A stretch of 64,000 nucleotides of DNA from Paenibacillus sp. AN1007 (GTDB lineage Bacteria > Bacillota > Bacilli > Paenibacillales > Paenibacillaceae), in contig NZ_CP159992.1 of the NCBI RefSeq assembly GCF_040702995.1, forward strand, positions 4,365,501 through 4,429,500, in the 5' to 3' direction. Position numbers and translations under genes: made by a program. This document shows, in pieces, positions 36,316 to 45,852 of this stretch; position 1 is the first letter of the stretch; each line of letters opens with the position of its first letter. The notes below the pieces were generated by a model, which saw only the letters and a program-made list of their open reading frames with translations, did no database searches and was not told where the DNA came from.

Positions 36316-38199
36316 CTACACCATCACCTTACAGATATCGTTTGTAAACTCAACAGGGTCCTGAATCGGTAATCCTTCAATCAGCAGTGCCTGATGATAC
36401 AGCAGGCTGGTGTACAAGCTCAACTTTTCCTTATCCTGTGCAAAAGCTTCCTTCAGCGATTTGAACACATCGTGGTTCACGTTAATCTCCAGCACTTTGT
36501 CAGCTTGTACATCGCCGCTGTTCGGCATCGCTTTTAACACTTTTTCCATCTCGATCGTCAGTTCGCCCTCGGTGGACAAACATACCGGATGGCTGCGGAG
36601 GCGCTTGGAGGCTTTCACCGCTTTAACTTTGCCTTCCAGCTGTGCCTGCATCGCTTCAAACAATTCCTTGTTGTCATTGTCCTGCGCATCGGTCTCTTCT
36701 TTCTCCGCGCTGTCTTCAATGCCCAGGTCACCGCTGGAGATCGATTTAAATTCTTTTTCCTTATAGTTCATAATCATCTTGATTGCGAACTCATCGATAT
36801 CGTCGGTGAAGTAAAGCACCTCATAGCCTTTTTCGAGTACTCCTTCGATCTGCGGAAGCTTCTCGATCCGGCTGATGGATTCACCTGCGGCATAATAGAT
36901 ATATTTCTGATCTTCCGGCATTCTGGAGACGTATTCGTCCAGGCTGACCAGCTTATTCTCTTTCGAGGACGTGAACAGCAGCAGATCCTGCAGTGTATCC
37001 TTATTTACGCCATAATCACTGTACACGCCGTACTTCAGCTGACGACCAAAAGCTTGATAGAACTTCTCGTAGTTCTCCCGTTCGTCTTTGAGCAGGCTCT
37101 GCAGCTGGCTCTTGATTTTGTTTTTGATGTTCTTCGCGATCAGGCTGAGCTGACGGTCATGCTGCAGCATCTCACGAGAGATATTCAAAGACAGATCCTC
37201 CGAATCCACCATCCCTTTAACAAAACCGAAGTAATCCGGCAGCAGGTCGCCGCACTTGTCCATAATCAATACCCCGTTGGAGTACAGCTCCAGACCTTTT
37301 TCATACTCCTTGGTGTAGTAGTCAAACGGCGTGTTCTCCGGGATAAACAAAATCGCATTGTATACCACAGCGCCATCCGCGCTGATATGAAGATGCTTCA
37401 GCGGTTTGTCGAAACCGTACCGTTTCTCCATATAGAAATTGGTATAGTCTTCTTCGGTGAGCTCGCTTTTATTTTTACGCCAGATTGGCACCATGCTGTT
37501 CACGGTTTGTTCTTCCTTGTATTCCTCAAACTCGTTCTCCGTACCTTCCTTCGGACGCTGGCTGGTCACATCCATTTTGATCGGATAACGAATGAAGTCA
37601 GAGTATTTCTTGATGATCGATCTCAGGCGATACTCTTCCAAAAACTCGTCATAGGAGTCTTCTTCGGTATTTTGTTTGATCGTCAAAACGATCTCTGTCC
37701 CTACGCTGTCTTTCTCAGCGGGTGTGATCGTGTATCCATCCGCGCCTTCGGATTCCCATCTCCAGGCCTCGTCGCTGCCAAGCGTTTTACTCGTTACCGT
37801 CAGCTTGTCCGCTACCATAAATGCGGAGTAGAAACCAACCCCGAATTGACCGATGATGTTATGGCCATCTTTGGCTTCGTTTTCTTTTTTGAACGCCAGG
37901 GAACCACTTTTCGCAATCACACCCAGGTTGTTCTCCAGCTCTTCCTGCGTCATACCAATCCCGGTATCGGTGATCGTGAGCGTGCGGTTCTGCTTGTCGA
38001 TCGTAAGTTTGATGAAATAGTCCTCTTTATTAAAAACGAGCGTGTCGTCGGTTAGAGCTTTGTAATATATTTTGTCGATAGCGTCACTGGAATTGGAGAT
38101 CAATTCTCTGAGGAAAATTTCCTTTTGGGTGTAAATGGAGTTAATCATCATATCCAGCAAACGTTTGGATTCCGCCTGAAATTCTTTTTTAATCGCCAT
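36316..38199 (-). CDS. htpG: molecular chaperone HtpG (Hsp90)
   Basis: A 627-residue cytosolic Hsp90. The GHKL ATPase domain has [16 protein letters not shown] near residue 28, DTGIGMT near 80, and [17 protein letters not shown] near 117. The middle domain has the catalytic-loop arginine region [14 protein letters not shown], and the C-terminal dimerisation domain is complete. The ATG at 38199 has AAAGGAG upstream. It is monocistronic. A perfect CIRCE sits at the promoter, so HrcA control is expected, unlike B. subtilis htpG, which is not a CIRCE gene. Confidence 0.97.
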   Translation of the reverse strand: MAIKKEFQAESKRLLDMMINSIYTQKEIFLRELISNSSDAIDKIYYKALTDDTLVFNKEDYFIKLTIDKQNRTLTITDTGIGMTQEELENNLGVIAKSGSLAFKKENEAKDGHNIIGQFGVGFYSAFMVADKLTVTSKTLGSDEAWRWESEGADGYTITPAEKDSVGTEIVLTIKQNTEEDSYDEFLEEYRLRSIIKKYSDFIRYPIKMDVTSQRPKEGTENEFEEYKEEQTVNSMVPIWRKNKSELTEEDYTNFYMEKRYGFDKPLKHLHISADGAVVYNAILFIPENTPFDYYTKEYEKGLELYSNGVLIMDKCGDLLPDYFGFVKGMVDSEDLSLNISREMLQHDRQLSLIAKNIKNKIKSQLQSLLKDERENYEKFYQAFGRQLKYGVYSDYGVNKDTLQDLLLFTSSKENKLVSLDEYVSRMPEDQKYIYYAAGESISRIEKLPQIEGVLEKGYEVLYFTDDIDEFAIKMIMNYKEKEFKSISSGDLGIEDSAEKEETDAQDNDNKELFEAMQAQLEGKVKAVKASKRLRSHPVCLSTEGELTIEMEKVLKAMPNSGDVQADKVLEINVNHDVFKSLKEAFAQDKEKLSLYTSLLYHQALLIEGLPIQDPVEFTNDICKVMV

Positions 38200-38290
38200 G
38201 AATGAAATGCTCCTTTCAAATTTGGGTATCAAATGATCCTGTCCACAAACACAAAATCATTCCATATGTAATGGTAACTTCGCTTATTTG

Positions 38291-38317
38291 TTAGCACTCA
38301 AATAGCCAGAGTGCTAA
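38291..38317. promoter_or_regulatory. CIRCE element (HrcA operator)
   Basis: TTAGCACTC-N9-GAGTGCTAA, a perfect match to the CIRCE consensus. It lies just downstream of the htpG -10 and about 92 bases before the start codon. Confidence 0.96.
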
Positions 38318-38328
38318 ACCCTTCTTTT

Positions 38329-38358
38329 TATATAACATATGGGAAAATTGGGTGTCAA
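38329..38358 (-). promoter_or_regulatory. sigma-A promoter of htpG
   Basis: On the minus strand a perfect TTGACA (38358-38353) is followed after 17-18 bases by TTATAT/TATATA (38335-38329). The CIRCE lies 12 bases downstream, where HrcA would block initiation. Confidence 0.85.
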
Positions 38359-38467
38359 TATAAAGATGGTTATTTTCACAAAATGATGGATTTCCGCTCG
38401 CAGGCTGATGCTCCATCTCTAGCTGTATGACCTCTCTTCACAGTTTAACGCACTTGCTCGATCAACA

Positions 38468-38496
38468 CAAAAACCGTCTCAAAATTTGGGACGGTG
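38468..38496 (-). terminator. rho-independent terminator of the dipeptide transporter operon
   Basis: On the minus strand ACCGTC and GACGGT form a stem around an AT-rich loop followed by TTTTTG, about 97 bases after the dppC-like stop. Confidence 0.75.
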
Positions 38497-38592
38497 TGGA
38501 GTGCGGTTGAATGGTAACGAACAGCTTACAGGCGCAATTCACAAGAACGCTATTATATTTCAGCCCCGCCTGTATTTTAACATTTCTGCTCC

Positions 38593-39492
38593 CTACTTTT
38601 TTGCCATCTTGGGGTCGAGTGTGTCACGCAGGCCATCGCCCATCAGATTAAAGCCAAGCACAGTCAGCATGATCGAAAGGCCCGGGAAAATTAGTGTCCA
38701 TGGAGCCTTTTGAATAAACTGGCGGGAGTCTGACAGCATTTTGCCCCATTCCGGGTCGGGAGGCTGCGCTCCCATGCCTAGAAATCCAAGTGCGGCTGCC
38801 TCGATAATCGCTGTGCCGATTCCGAGTGTACCCTGCACAATGAGAGGCGTTAGGCTGTTTGGTAAAATGTGCCGAAACAAGATGCGTCCGTTTCCCGCTC
38901 CCAGCGTTCGTGCCGATGTAATAAATTCCTCCTGTCGTAAGCTGAGCACCCGGGACCGCACCAGCCGCCCATATGTAGGAACATTCACAATCGCAATAGC
39001 AAGCAGCGCATTTTGCAAAGATGGGCCTAGTATGGCAACGATGGCAATGGCCAGCAAAATACCCGGAAAGGCCAGCAGAATATCGAACAAACGCGAGATC
39101 ATCATGTCAGCCCATTTTCCATAAAATCCGGCGATTAATCCCAATAGCGCTCCTGCAATAATGGAACCGATAACCGAGAAAAAACCAACCCACAAAGATA
39201 TTCGTGCCCCATGCAGTACACGGGAAAACACATCCCGACCCAGGTCATCCGTTCCAAACCAGTGCTCCGCCGAAGGAGCTTGAAGCCGATCCTGCAGCAC
39301 CTGTTCTTTGTAGTCATATGGCGCGATGTATGGTGCCAGGAAAGCCAGCACGATGAAAAAAACGATAATGATCAAGCCTGCCAGCGCAAGCCGATTTCGC
39401 CGAAACGTTCTCCATGCCTCACGCCAGGGGCCAGATCTATTCATTCGCACCGCGTCAACGCTTTGTCCGGTATTGGTCGACAATTTGGCCAT
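38593..39492 (-). CDS. dipeptide/oligopeptide ABC transporter permease (DppC/OppC type)
   Basis: A 299-residue inner membrane permease with six helices. The first is at about residues 33-55. The N-terminal OppC_N region and a BPD_transp_1 domain with GAGNGRILFRHILPNSLTP, the EAA-loop that contacts the ATPase, are visible. The start is the ATG at 39492 with AAAGGAG upstream. It is the last gene of the operon, after the substrate-binding protein and the other permease. A terminator follows with no ATPase gene. Confidence 0.93.
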   Translation of the reverse strand: MAKLSTNTGQSVDAVRMNRSGPWREAWRTFRRNRLALAGLIIIVFFIVLAFLAPYIAPYDYKEQVLQDRLQAPSAEHWFGTDDLGRDVFSRVLHGARISLWVGFFSVIGSIIAGALLGLIAGFYGKWADMMISRLFDILLAFPGILLAIAIVAILGPSLQNALLAIAIVNVPTYGRLVRSRVLSLRQEEFITSARTLGAGNGRILFRHILPNSLTPLIVQGTLGIGTAIIEAAALGFLGMGAQPPDPEWGKMLSDSRQFIQKAPWTLIFPGLSIMLTVLGFNLMGDGLRDTLDPKMAKK

Positions 39493-39620
39493 ACAGGTTC
39501 TCCTTTGCTGAACTTGAATAAGGTTGAAAGATGAAGAGTTCACTTGATCTAAGAAGTACACAGATGCACAGATTCAAGCTGCTTTCCTGTCTTTCCGTGT
39601 TTCCCCGCAGCTCTGTCTCT

Positions 39621-40625
39621 TTACTTGTAACTGATCCTCGGATCAAAAACAGCATAAAGCAGATCCACAATCAGATTGATCAATACAAAAAAGAAAGCCA
39701 CGATCAGGATTCCACTCTGAATCACAGGATAATCCCGTGAACTAATCGCTTCATATATATAACGCCCTACACCCGGCCAGGCAAAAATCGTTTCCGTCAG
39801 CACCGCGCCACCCAGCAGAGATCCAGTTTGGATGCCGATGACAGTCAACACAGGGATAAATGCATTTTTCAAAGCATGTCCATATACAACAAAAAACGGC
39901 CCTAATCCTTTCGCCTTGGCGGTACGAATATAATCGGAACTCATCACTTCCAGCATGCTGGAACGGGTCATCCGCGCAATAACCGCCATCGGGATGGTAC
40001 CGAGCGCCACACTTGGCAGAATCAGATGTTTTGTCACCGTCCACAGCTGATCCCAGCGGCCTGCAAGCATCGTATCCAGTACGTATAAACCAGTGATTGC
40101 GTCAACCGGATCACGCGCATTCATTCGTCCAATCGAAGGGAGCCACTGCAGCTTGTTCGCGAACAGCCACTGTTCCATCAGACCGAGCCAGAAGATCGGC
40201 ATGGATACCCCCACAAGAGCAATCACCATACAGCAGTAATCAAACCAGGAGTTGTGCTTCCATGCGCTGACAATCCCTGCATTGACGCCAATAACGACAG
40301 CAAACAGCATACTTGCCATGGTAAGTTCAAGCGTTGCTGTCAGATAAGGTGCAATTTCCTGGGCAATAGGCACTTTGGTGCGAATGGAAGTGCCCAGATC
40401 CCCTTTGAGCAGATCGCCCAGATAGGCGAAATACTGCTGTAACCAGGGTTTGTCCAGTCCGAGTTGGTCCCGAAGGGCCTGTTTGGACTGCTCGGTTGCT
40501 TTTTGCCCCAGAATCGTCTCTGCCGGATCACCTGGTATCGCATGAATGATCGAAAAAACGATTAATGTCATCCCCAGCAAAACGGGTAACAGTACCAGCA
40601 CGCGTTTGACAATATAACTGTTCAA
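39621..40625 (-). CDS. dipeptide/oligopeptide ABC transporter permease (DppB/OppB type)
   Basis: A 334-residue permease. The first helix (RVLVLLPVLLGMTLIVFSII) is followed by IPGDPAETILG and LDKPWLQQYFAYLGDLLKGD, the DppB hallmark. The later EAA-type loop is YGHALKNAFIPVLTVIG. I chose the TTG at 40625 because AGGTGATC precedes it and the protein then starts at the first helix as in the family. An ATG at 40658 and longer frames are possible. It forms a heterodimer with the DppC-type permease. Confidence 0.92.
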   Translation of the reverse strand: MNSYIVKRVLVLLPVLLGMTLIVFSIIHAIPGDPAETILGQKATEQSKQALRDQLGLDKPWLQQYFAYLGDLLKGDLGTSIRTKVPIAQEIAPYLTATLELTMASMLFAVVIGVNAGIVSAWKHNSWFDYCCMVIALVGVSMPIFWLGLMEQWLFANKLQWLPSIGRMNARDPVDAITGLYVLDTMLAGRWDQLWTVTKHLILPSVALGTIPMAVIARMTRSSMLEVMSSDYIRTAKAKGLGPFFVVYGHALKNAFIPVLTVIGIQTGSLLGGAVLTETIFAWPGVGRYIYEAISSRDYPVIQSGILIVAFFFVLINLIVDLLYAVFDPRISYK

Positions 40626-40802
40626 TTCCAGATCACCTGCCCTAAACGTACGTATCATGCATGTCTTCAGATCTTCAGATAAGAGAAAACGCACCAGCGA
40701 ATACGTATGCTTTGGATCGTTATCTCCAGATGCAGCTTCCGCCAAGCATTACATGTCCGCCAGCGCGTTCCGGTTCAATTCTTACTCAGAACCGCAAAAC
40801 CA

Positions 40803-42458
40803 TTATTCAAAGTAAGCACCTGCGTACGATTCGCTTCCGAGCGGAGAAGGTACAAACCCTTTCAAGTTCGCTTTACCAGCCAAGATCGGCGTTGTATGCA
40901 CAAGCGGAATCCAGGGTGCATCTTCCTTGATGATCACTTGGGCCTGTTTGTACAGCTCGGCACGTTTGTCCTGATCCGTCTCTTTCTGCGCATCTGTCAG
41001 CAGCACATGCAGATCCTCATTCACATAGAAGCTGCGGTTGTTGCCCGGAATGGCATCTTTGTCCAAAAGGGTATACAGGAAGTTATCCGGGTCTCCGTTG
41101 TCCCCTGTCCAGCCAAGCATGTAGATATCGTCCTTCTCCCCGGCTTTGGCATCGTCCAGATAAGTCGCCCACTCGGGGGATTCGATGTTTGTTTTCACGC
41201 CAATTTTCTCGAAATCTGCCTGAATCGCTTCCGCTATCTTCTTGCCATCTGGCATGTACGGACGAGATACCGGCATGGCATAAAATGTCACCGGATCAGG
41301 CAGCCCGTCAGGGAAGCCGGCTTCGGCGAGTAACGCTTTTGCTTTTTCCAGATCATAGGTGTAATCTTCAATCGAATCATTGTAGCCCCATAACGTAGGC
41401 GGCATCGGGTTCACGGCAGGCTTGGCCTGGCCGGCAAAAAAGGCATCGATGAGTGCTTGTTTGTTAACGGCATGGTTGAGGGCTTGTCTGACTTTGACAT
41501 TATCAAACGGTTTTTTCTTAAAATTAAAGCCGATATACGCCACGTTGAACGGTGGACGTTCAATCTTCTGCAGCTCGCTGCTGCTCTCCAGAATGCTCAG
41601 ATCATCCGGGTTCAGGTCTTCCATGACATCAATCTCGCCATTCTGCAGCGCATTGAAACGGGCCGTGTTATCCGGGATGGAGCGCACGATCACCTTGTTC
41701 AGCTTCGGCAGTCCTTCCTTCCAGTAGTCCGCGTTTTTCTCCAGGGTAATGGAGTCGTTCCGCTTCCACTCTTTGAATACAAATGGACCGGTGCCTACGG
41801 GCTCGCTCTTAAAGTTTTCTTTTTTCTCCTGAATCGCCTTTGGACTGCCTATGCCAAACGGGGTCATCGCAATGTTTTGCAGGAAAGGTGCCTGCGGCTG
41901 GTTTAAAGTAAACTCAACCGTTGTTTCATCGAGCGCCTTCACTTCCTTGATCACGCGTCCGTCCTCCGGCCCAAACATCGAATCATAGTAATCGAAGGAA
42001 TCTCCTTCGAATTTATATTCACTTGCCGGATCACTCCAGCGATTAAAATTGAAAACGACCGCATCCGCATTGAAGTCGGTACCGTCATGGAACTTCACCC
42101 CGGATTTCAGCTTAAACACATACTTGAGCCCGTCCGCGGAAATTTCCCAACTCTCGGCCAGCCCCGGCACAACCTCGGTTTCGCCCTCCTTGTAATCCAG
42201 AAGGGAATCAAATACCTGATGCCCAATCTTCAGGGATTCCCCATCGGTCACAATGGCTGGATCAAGCGCTACCGAGTCTCCGCCGCGTCCCATAATCATC
42301 GTATCCTGGGCAGCTGTTTCCGCCTTGGGATCACTACCTTCCGCAGGTGCTGGCTTGCCCTCGCCGCCCTCATTGCTGCTGGTGCAGCCGGACAGCACAA
42401 GTACCGTACTCAGTGCCAAAGTTAATAAACCGGACATCCATTTTTTTCTCATTCGCAT
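40803..42458 (-). CDS. dipeptide/oligopeptide-binding lipoprotein (SBP family 5)
   Basis: A 551-residue substrate-binding lipoprotein. The signal peptide MRMRKKWMSGLLTLALSTVL ends in the lipobox LSGC, with Cys at about residue 25. A disordered SNEGGEGKPAPAEG linker follows. The SBP_bac_5 fold then runs to the end (VFDSLLDYKEGETEVVPGLA, KSGVKFHDGTDFNADAVVFN). It hands peptides or another solute to the two permeases downstream. The ATG has AAGGGTG 8 bases upstream. Peptide specificity is inferred from family only. Confidence 0.94.
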   Translation of the reverse strand: MRMRKKWMSGLLTLALSTVLVLSGCTSSNEGGEGKPAPAEGSDPKAETAAQDTMIMGRGGDSVALDPAIVTDGESLKIGHQVFDSLLDYKEGETEVVPGLAESWEISADGLKYVFKLKSGVKFHDGTDFNADAVVFNFNRWSDPASEYKFEGDSFDYYDSMFGPEDGRVIKEVKALDETTVEFTLNQPQAPFLQNIAMTPFGIGSPKAIQEKKENFKSEPVGTGPFVFKEWKRNDSITLEKNADYWKEGLPKLNKVIVRSIPDNTARFNALQNGEIDVMEDLNPDDLSILESSSELQKIERPPFNVAYIGFNFKKKPFDNVKVRQALNHAVNKQALIDAFFAGQAKPAVNPMPPTLWGYNDSIEDYTYDLEKAKALLAEAGFPDGLPDPVTFYAMPVSRPYMPDGKKIAEAIQADFEKIGVKTNIESPEWATYLDDAKAGEKDDIYMLGWTGDNGDPDNFLYTLLDKDAIPGNNRSFYVNEDLHVLLTDAQKETDQDKRAELYKQAQVIIKEDAPWIPLVHTTPILAGKANLKGFVPSPLGSESYAGAYFE

Positions 42459-43254
42459 ACGTACAACACCCTTCCCTGACTCATAATGTGTGTAATGCCT
42501 GCATGAAAAAACGGCAGCTCTGGCAGTCTGTACAATGATGTTAATGGTGATGCTGGTCAGTCATCCGATGATTTTTCGTCGGTCGTAAGCATTGGAAAAC
42601 TTGTATCATCTATTAAAGGCTTTAACTGCCTCTGATACCTGTGTTAGAGTGTTGAGCGCAGAGAGGTGGTTCAACCACCATAACCAAGCGGGAGAATGCA
42701 GTAGAACGTACAATTAAAAACAAATATCAAAGGTCTAAATAGATAAAATGAAATAACAGCTGTATAACCTGCGGGACCAGCCATTAGAAAAGACAACAGC
42801 AAAGTGGACAGCGATCAGCGAGCTGTAAGAAGTAAGCAGCGAACCTTATGCAGCAGTACGCAGTAAGCTTCTTTTAATTCTCTTAATCAGACTCAGCTTA
42901 GGTCCTCTATTAAGCATTCCTATTTCAGTGGATCACAAAGAAAGGCTCGGACCTAATTAAACTAAGGTCAATTATTCTCAGTGCATTTTGCTTGAACTGG
43001 GCAGTAAGAGTGAGTTTGTTTTTCGTGAGGTGTCATGCTGATAGAATTACGGATAGATAAGAATAGAACAGAACGACGCTACAATAACTTACAATGTTAT
43101 AGTTTTGTCATGATGAGGAGGATTCTGTAATTAAATCGTGGTAGAAAATATTTTCGTGTAACTTACTTTACATCACATTTACCAAATAGACAAGAGATTT
43201 ACAGACATATGTTTTAAGCGACCTAATACACGTTATTTTTACTGACATTATGTA

Positions 43255-43303
43255 TAAAAAAGGAACACAGATCGACAATAACCGCCGTGTTCCTTCCTGT
43301 TTT
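43255..43303. terminator. orphan terminator-like hairpin
   Basis: AAGGAACAC pairs with GTGTTCCTT across an 18-base loop. On the minus strand it is followed by TTTTTATA, and on the plus strand by a more distant TTTTT. No gene ends here on either strand. Confidence 0.6.
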
Positions 43304-43433
43304 TCTCCAGATTCAGATCTGTTCTATTTCTACAGATGATTCATTATGACTTAACCATAAACAGATCAAATGTTTACCCGTAAGTATGTCAGCAAATGTT
43401 TAAACGAACAGACAGTTAAGCACAATACTACAT

Positions 43434-43462
43434 TTGAAAACCGTTCTATATAATGATAAAAT
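43434..43462 (+). promoter_or_regulatory. sigma-A promoter of the XRE-cupin/ybaK pair
   Basis: TTGAAA (43434-43439) and TAAAAT (43457-43462) are 17 bases apart. A perfect TATAAT also lies at 43465-43470. The ribosome binding site of the gene follows within 30 bases. Confidence 0.6.
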
Positions 43463-43498
43463 TGTATAATATAATGAACAAAAAGGGGGTGTGCCTAC

Positions 43499-44056
43499 TT
43501 GGATGCTATACACATCAGGATAGGGAACAACCTGCATCGTATTAGAAAACATAGGCAGTTAAGCTTAGATAAGCTTGCTAATTTAACAAAGGTTAGTAAA
43601 GGTATGCTTCATCAAATTGAGCGAGGAGAAACGCAGCCCACCGTAACAACCGTGTGGAAAATTGCTACGGGACTCAATATTTCGTTTTCGTCTCTACTTA
43701 AAGAGGATGAGGCAGTAGTATCCATTGCAGCTCGAAAAGAAATTCCGGATTTAACAGAAGACAATGGAAATTGTAGAGTATACTTACTGTTTCCGTTTGA
43801 CCCCCAAACCCGTATTGAAATGTTCACGATTATTCTTAGTCCTACTTGTAACTATGTTTCACTCCCACACAATGATGGGGTTCAAGAGTACATTACAGTT
43901 ATCTCTGGAGTGTTTAATCTACAGATTAAGGATGAAATATATGCCTTACAAGAAGGACAGGCTATACGATTCGCAGGCAATGTCGAACACCGTTATATCA
44001 ATAAATCGGACGAAGATGTGACAATCCAGGTTGTTATGTATTATGCGGAATCTTAA
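43499..44056 (+). CDS. XRE-family regulator with C-terminal cupin sensor
   Basis: A 185-residue regulator. The helix-turn-helix (residues 5-62) has NLHRIRKHRQLSLDKLANLT and KVSKGMLHQIERGETQPTVT. The cupin_2 domain (about 105-183) has LPHNDGVQEYITVISGVFNL and the late EHRYIN histidine. This layout is common in regulators of amino acid or polyamine metabolism. The TTG at 43499 has AAGGGGGTG upstream. It is followed by a YbaK-like gene with 30 bases between, so the pair is likely co-transcribed. Both are AT-rich relative to the surroundings. Confidence 0.9.
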   Translation: MDAIHIRIGNNLHRIRKHRQLSLDKLANLTKVSKGMLHQIERGETQPTVTTVWKIATGLNISFSSLLKEDEAVVSIAARKEIPDLTEDNGNCRVYLLFPFDPQTRIEMFTIILSPTCNYVSLPHNDGVQEYITVISGVFNLQIKDEIYALQEGQAIRFAGNVEHRYINKSDEDVTIQVVMYYAES

Positions 44057-44086
44057 TTGCTTGTGATCATTAAGGAGGGATACACG

Positions 44087-44566
44087 TTGACAAGTCAACT
44101 TAAAGATAGTGCACAACAGTTTCAAAACAAACTAATAGAGTTGGGATATGCAAATAAAGTTATAGAACTACCTGACAGCACACGAACTGCACAGGAAGCT
44201 GCCGATACGATAGGCTGCGAGGTTTCACATATAGCTAAGTCAATTATCTTTCGACTCAAAAGTAACGATAAACCCTTATTGGTTATAGCCAGTGGAGTAA
44301 ATCGAATTAATGAACAACAAATTAACACCCACGTGAATGACAGTTTAGGAAAAGCTGACGCTGATTTTGTACGTGAACACACAGGGTTTGTTATTGGAGG
44401 CGTACCACCTTTAGGACATATAGAGTCCCTCATCACTCTTATTGATGAAGACTTGTTACAATTTAGAGAGATATGGGCTGCTGCCGGACACCCAAAAGCA
44501 GTGTTTCAATTAACACCCGAAGAATTAGTGCAAATGACAAAAGGACAAGTAATCTGTGTAAAATAA
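44087..44566 (+). CDS. YbaK/EbsC-family aminoacyl-tRNA deacylase-like protein
   Basis: A 159-residue YbaK/ProX-type protein. The family hydrolyses mischarged tRNAs such as Cys-tRNAPro. Visible features are TAQEAADTIGCEVSHIAKSI, the lysine in the conserved AKSI.F motif, VIASGVNRIN, and the glycine-rich GFVIGGVPPLGH. The TTG at 44087 has AAGGAGGG upstream, giving a normal family length; a frame starting at 44057 is possible but precedes that site. It probably forms an operon with the XRE-cupin gene. Confidence 0.9.
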   Translation: MTSQLKDSAQQFQNKLIELGYANKVIELPDSTRTAQEAADTIGCEVSHIAKSIIFRLKSNDKPLLVIASGVNRINEQQINTHVNDSLGKADADFVREHTGFVIGGVPPLGHIESLITLIDEDLLQFREIWAAAGHPKAVFQLTPEELVQMTKGQVICVK

Positions 44567-44701
44567 ACTTGTGTTAACTTTCTGTCATTTCATTAACGGG
44601 ACACGATAGCTCAATACATTCAAGTGAAATCAATCGTAATAGTGATTAGCTTCTTTGACTTTCAAGATTTCATTTGTGTTTGTAGATGGGTGAATTGGAA
44701 G

Positions 44702-44729
44702 CATAAGTTTGCCAAACGGCAAACTTATG
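44702..44729. repeat. perfect 12-bp inverted repeat at the edge of the phage region
   Basis: CATAAGTTTGCC-AAAC-GGCAAACTTATG. It lies between the convergent ybaK-like and endolysin genes. No T-run follows on either strand, so it is not a standard terminator. It marks the left border of the phage-derived genes. Confidence 0.75.
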
Positions 44730-44749
44730 GGTTAAGTCTCACATATCAT

Positions 44750-45694
44750 TTACTTTTTAAATAAACCTCTGCGGTGCATTACGGTAATGAAACGATAGAA
44801 ATCGTAACTCGCTCCGTTATCGATGCTGAACAGCGGATTTTTGGCATCATAGGCCAGCGCGGCCTCCACGGCAGCTTTCGCCCATACCGGAACTTCCATC
44901 TGCTGACGTGCCTGCAAACGGTCAACCTGTGCTTTGAGCGCTTCAAACGCGGCTTTTTCTTCAACTGTCATCGGTTCGCCCCCTTTCGGTGGTTCAGCTG
45001 GCGGATTTGGATTCGGGTTTGTCGGATTGGTTGGATTTGTCGGGTTTGGGGCTGCTGCCGTGTATCTCGCTCTGAGCTGCTGCGCTGTTCCCTCGAATTC
45101 GTTCATATCCACATTGCCGCTGATTCCGTTCACCCTGCCCGAGTCCGTGTACTGCCAGAACGTCCAGCGCTTCCATGCTGTCTGTTCATCAGGCACACGT
45201 GTACTGCTGTACCGAGCGATCCACAGATCGTAAGAACCCAGGGAAGCATCAAAGTTTCTGGCAAATGCGTTGCCTGTGTATATGATCGGTTTCACACCTG
45301 TCAGACGCTGTAATTCCGTTAAAAAGGCTTTGGCCACCGTGTTTATCTGTGCTTTGCTCAGATTACCGGGGTTGTTCTCATAGTCCAGAACGGGCGGCAG
45401 CTGTAAGGCTTTGGCTCCCCCGACTTTGTTCAGCGTATTGGCATAATGCGCCGCTTCAGCCTTCGCGATCTCGACAGACGTTCCGCGGAAGAAATGATAG
45501 GTTCCTACCATCATGCCCGCCGCCAGCGCACCCGTTACATTTCCCTGAAAATTCGGATCGATATACGTCCGCCCTTCGGTTGCCTTGATAAACACAAACG
45601 TCATGCCGCTTGCCTTCACCTTGGCCCAGTCAATACTGCCCTGGTACCGGGAGACGTCAATGCCCTGCGTGTTGCCCGGGGTTCTATTTTGCAA
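44750..45694 (-). CDS. GH25 lysozyme (phage endolysin)
   Basis: A 314-residue muramidase that cleaves peptidoglycan for lysis. The GH25 domain spans about residues 8-205: GIDVSRYQGSIDWAKVKASG, FIKATEG, PPVLDYENN (catalytic Asp-Tyr-Glu) and WTFWQYTDSGRVNGISGNVD. A low-complexity linker of PTN and PNP repeats follows near 217-240. The C-terminal region (PVWAKAAVEAALAYD, SYDFYRFITVMHRRG) is probably wall-binding. No signal peptide is present, so it needs the holin. The TTG at 45694 has AAGGGTG upstream. Confidence 0.93.
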   Translation of the reverse strand: MQNRTPGNTQGIDVSRYQGSIDWAKVKASGMTFVFIKATEGRTYIDPNFQGNVTGALAAGMMVGTYHFFRGTSVEIAKAEAAHYANTLNKVGGAKALQLPPVLDYENNPGNLSKAQINTVAKAFLTELQRLTGVKPIIYTGNAFARNFDASLGSYDLWIARYSSTRVPDEQTAWKRWTFWQYTDSGRVNGISGNVDMNEFEGTAQQLRARYTAAAPNPTNPTNPTNPNPNPPAEPPKGGEPMTVEEKAAFEALKAQVDRLQARQQMEVPVWAKAAVEAALAYDAKNPLFSIDNGASYDFYRFITVMHRRGLFKK

Positions 45695-45852
45695 ATTCTC
45701 ACACCCTTTATGCGGCTGCTGCCGTTTGTATATAGTTAATGCGGACGGGTTAGGAACTGCTTGTGTGCGTGTCCCTTAATGAAGCAAAGAAAATGAATGA
45801 ACGTATTATGTCCACAGGAGTCGAATAATGACGGTTTGCAGACAATTCAAGA

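Larger units (their letters stand above)
42459..43498. other. 1-kb gene-free AT-rich region with several inverted repeats
   Basis: No convincing coding frame was found in either direction. The region holds a perfect 15-bp palindrome GGTGGTT-C-AACCACC at 42665-42679. It also holds an 8-bp inverted repeat TTAGGTCC/GGACCTAA with arms at 42898-42905 and 42949-42956, a terminator-like hairpin at 43255-43303, and the promoter of the XRE-cupin gene. No tRNA, T-box or known riboswitch motif was recognised. It is a candidate for a non-coding RNA or for decayed sequence. Confidence 0.5.

Noticed and set aside
36589-38055. 488-codon plus-strand open frame opposite htpG
   Set aside because: Shadow of htpG; no start signals, and the residues are those expected from reading a GC-biased gene backwards.
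42459-42720. Possible T-box or known riboswitch upstream of the dipeptide-binding gene
   Set aside because: No GGGTGG.ACCGCG-type motif or specifier loop was found; only a simple palindrome.
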